Below are positions 4,503-5,261 of a stretch of DNA of 5,261 nt, piece by piece. Source of the stretch: DASWVC01 sp036401335 (GTDB taxonomy: Bacteria > Verrucomicrobiota > Verrucomicrobiia > Chthoniobacterales > JAFAMB01); contig DASWVC010000065.1 in assembly GCA_036401335.1 (NCBI GenBank), forward strand, positions 1 to 5,261, written 5' to 3'. The position numbers and the translations under genes were made by a program. Every line of letters starts with the position of its first letter. Position 1 is the stretch's first letter. The notes under the pieces are model-generated. The model was not told the origin of the DNA, searched no databases, and was given only the letters and a program-made list of their open reading frames with translations.

Positions 4503-5261
4503 ATGGCTCCACCATTTGTGCTGCGGCCGGTGCAAGAATCGGACCTGCCCAGCCTGAGGCGGCTGGCAGCCTCCATTGAGGGCGGGATGACGTCTCTGCC
4601 GTCGGAACCGGCGGCCTTGGAGCACCGGATTTACCAATCCTTGAGGGCGTTCGATCACCGGATCAAGACCGCCGGCGGAGACCATTACCTGTTCGTGTTG
4701 GAGAACCAAGCAGGCAAAGAAGTGGTCGGCACGGCTGGAATCACGGCGAGGGTTGGCGGCTTCGATCCTTTTTACACCTACGAAGTGCGCGAAGAACGCG
4801 CTTCCAACGAGGCGCTGGGCATCGACAAGACGTTTAAGGTATTGCACCTCAAGCTTGACCATAAGGGACCGTCCGAACTCTGCAGCCTCTCGTTGAAACC
4901 GGAGTACCGTAAAGCCGGGCTTGGCCAGCTGTTATCCTTGAGCCGGTTTCTTTTTATGTCATCGTTTCCGCAGCGCTTTGACGCACGGGTGATTGCGGAA
5001 CTCCGCGGATTCACGAACGGGGCAGGGCTTTCGCCTTTCTGGGAAGCGGTAGGGAAGCACTTTTTCCACCAGACGTTTGCCGAAGCTGATTTCCTGAGCG
5101 GCATGGGACACAAGGAATTCATCCGCGACCTCATGCCCAAGTACCCGATCTACGTGGCAATGCTGCCCGCGGGTGCGCAGGCCGCCATCGGGCAGGTGCA
5201 CCGGGATGCAGCCCCGGCGTTGCGCATCCTGCTCGCCCAGGGGTTTCAACCTTCGCCGGAG
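4503..5261 (+). CDS. astA: Arginine N-succinyltransferase, N-terminal part (3' end outside window)
   Basis: Transfers succinyl from succinyl-CoA to the alpha-amino group of L-arginine. This is step one of the AST pathway, which degrades arginine to glutamate, ammonia and succinate in the cytoplasm. The window holds 253 of the usual ~340 residues, open to the right edge. The GNAT-like fold is seen in FVLRPVQESDLPSLRRLA (5-22), GMTSLP (28-33), HYLFVLEN (61-68), VVGTAGITARVG (74-85) and PFYTYEV (89-95). These are followed by the acyl-CoA strand-loop region ELCSLSLKPEYRKAGLGQLLS (125-145), SRFLFMSSFPQRF (147-159), VIAELRGF (163-170), SPFWEAVGKHFF (177-188), FAEADFLSGMGHKEFI (192-207), LMPKYPIYV (210-218) and IGQVH (229-233). 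This order matches AstA/AruF-AruG closely from memory. An in-frame TAA at 4491-4493 makes ATG 4503 the first possible start, and the conserved RPV strand begins just after it. No other ast gene is visible in the window. Confidence 0.92.
   Translation, partial: MAPPFVLRPVQESDLPSLRRLAASIEGGMTSLPSEPAALEHRIYQSLRAFDHRIKTAGGDHYLFVLENQAGKEVVGTAGITARVGGFDPFYTYEVREERASNEALGIDKTFKVLHLKLDHKGPSELCSLSLKPEYRKAGLGQLLSLSRFLFMSSFPQRFDARVIAELRGFTNGAGLSPFWEAVGKHFFHQTFAEADFLSGMGHKEFIRDLMPKYPIYVAMLPAGAQAAIGQVHRDAAPALRILLAQGFQPSPE

Noticed and set aside
3944..4862. Minus-strand open frames spanning the repeat array and the start of astA
   Set aside because: They translate the repeats and the antisense of truA and astA. 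No conserved or ordered protein features; the plus-strand genes are far better supported.
1..5261. Transposase, integrase, toxin-antitoxin, phage or defence genes, or tRNA/rRNA genes
   Set aside because: None seen on either strand; apart from the repeat gap and the orphan membrane protein, the coding content is recognisable core metabolism and RNA processing.

Overview
This 5.26 kb window is GC-rich, densely coding bacterial chromosome, and it reads as a core or housekeeping region rather than a mobile island. The gene set suggests a Gram-negative-type soil or aquatic bacterium. It combines a long EpsC-type serine acetyltransferase, a stand-alone mannose-1-phosphate guanylyltransferase directly joined to ruvX and truA, and weak use of Shine-Dalgarno sites. 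From memory this is most like the Verrucomicrobiota (Chthoniobacter/Spartobacteria side). That placement is inference and was not tested.

Layout, left to right. (1) 1-398 is the C-terminal third of a galactokinase (galK), cut by the window edge. (2) 472-1422 is serine O-acetyltransferase (cysE/epsC), complete, ending in the terminal isoleucine expected of a partner of cysteine synthase. (3) 1468-1767, on the minus strand and convergent with cysE, is a small protein with two predicted membrane helices and no recognised function. (4) 1768-1947 is a divergent promoter region with candidate promoters on both strands, a leader hairpin and a cluster of three GTGAC/GTCAC half-sites. (5) 1948 to about 4293 is a tight plus-strand operon: manC (GDP-mannose synthesis), ruvX (YqgF-family nuclease, 16S rRNA maturation) and truA (tRNA pseudouridine synthase). 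manC and ruvX share an ATGA overlap, and ruvX and truA overlap or abut. (6) 4294-4502 is a 209-base gap rich in direct and inverted copies of a GTGGCATT-type repeat, with extensive potential secondary structure. (7) 4503-5261 is the first 253 residues of arginine N-succinyltransferase (astA), running off the right edge.

How the genes relate. galK and manC serve sugar activation, cysE opens cysteine synthesis, ruvX and truA act on stable RNA, and astA opens the arginine succinyltransferase catabolic route. They do not form one pathway. Only manC-ruvX-truA look co-transcribed. I found no CRISPR array, transposase, tRNA, rRNA or defence system, and no clear previously undescribed system. The features most worth a second look are the repeat/structure block before astA, the half-site cluster before manC, the orphan membrane protein, and the start of truA.
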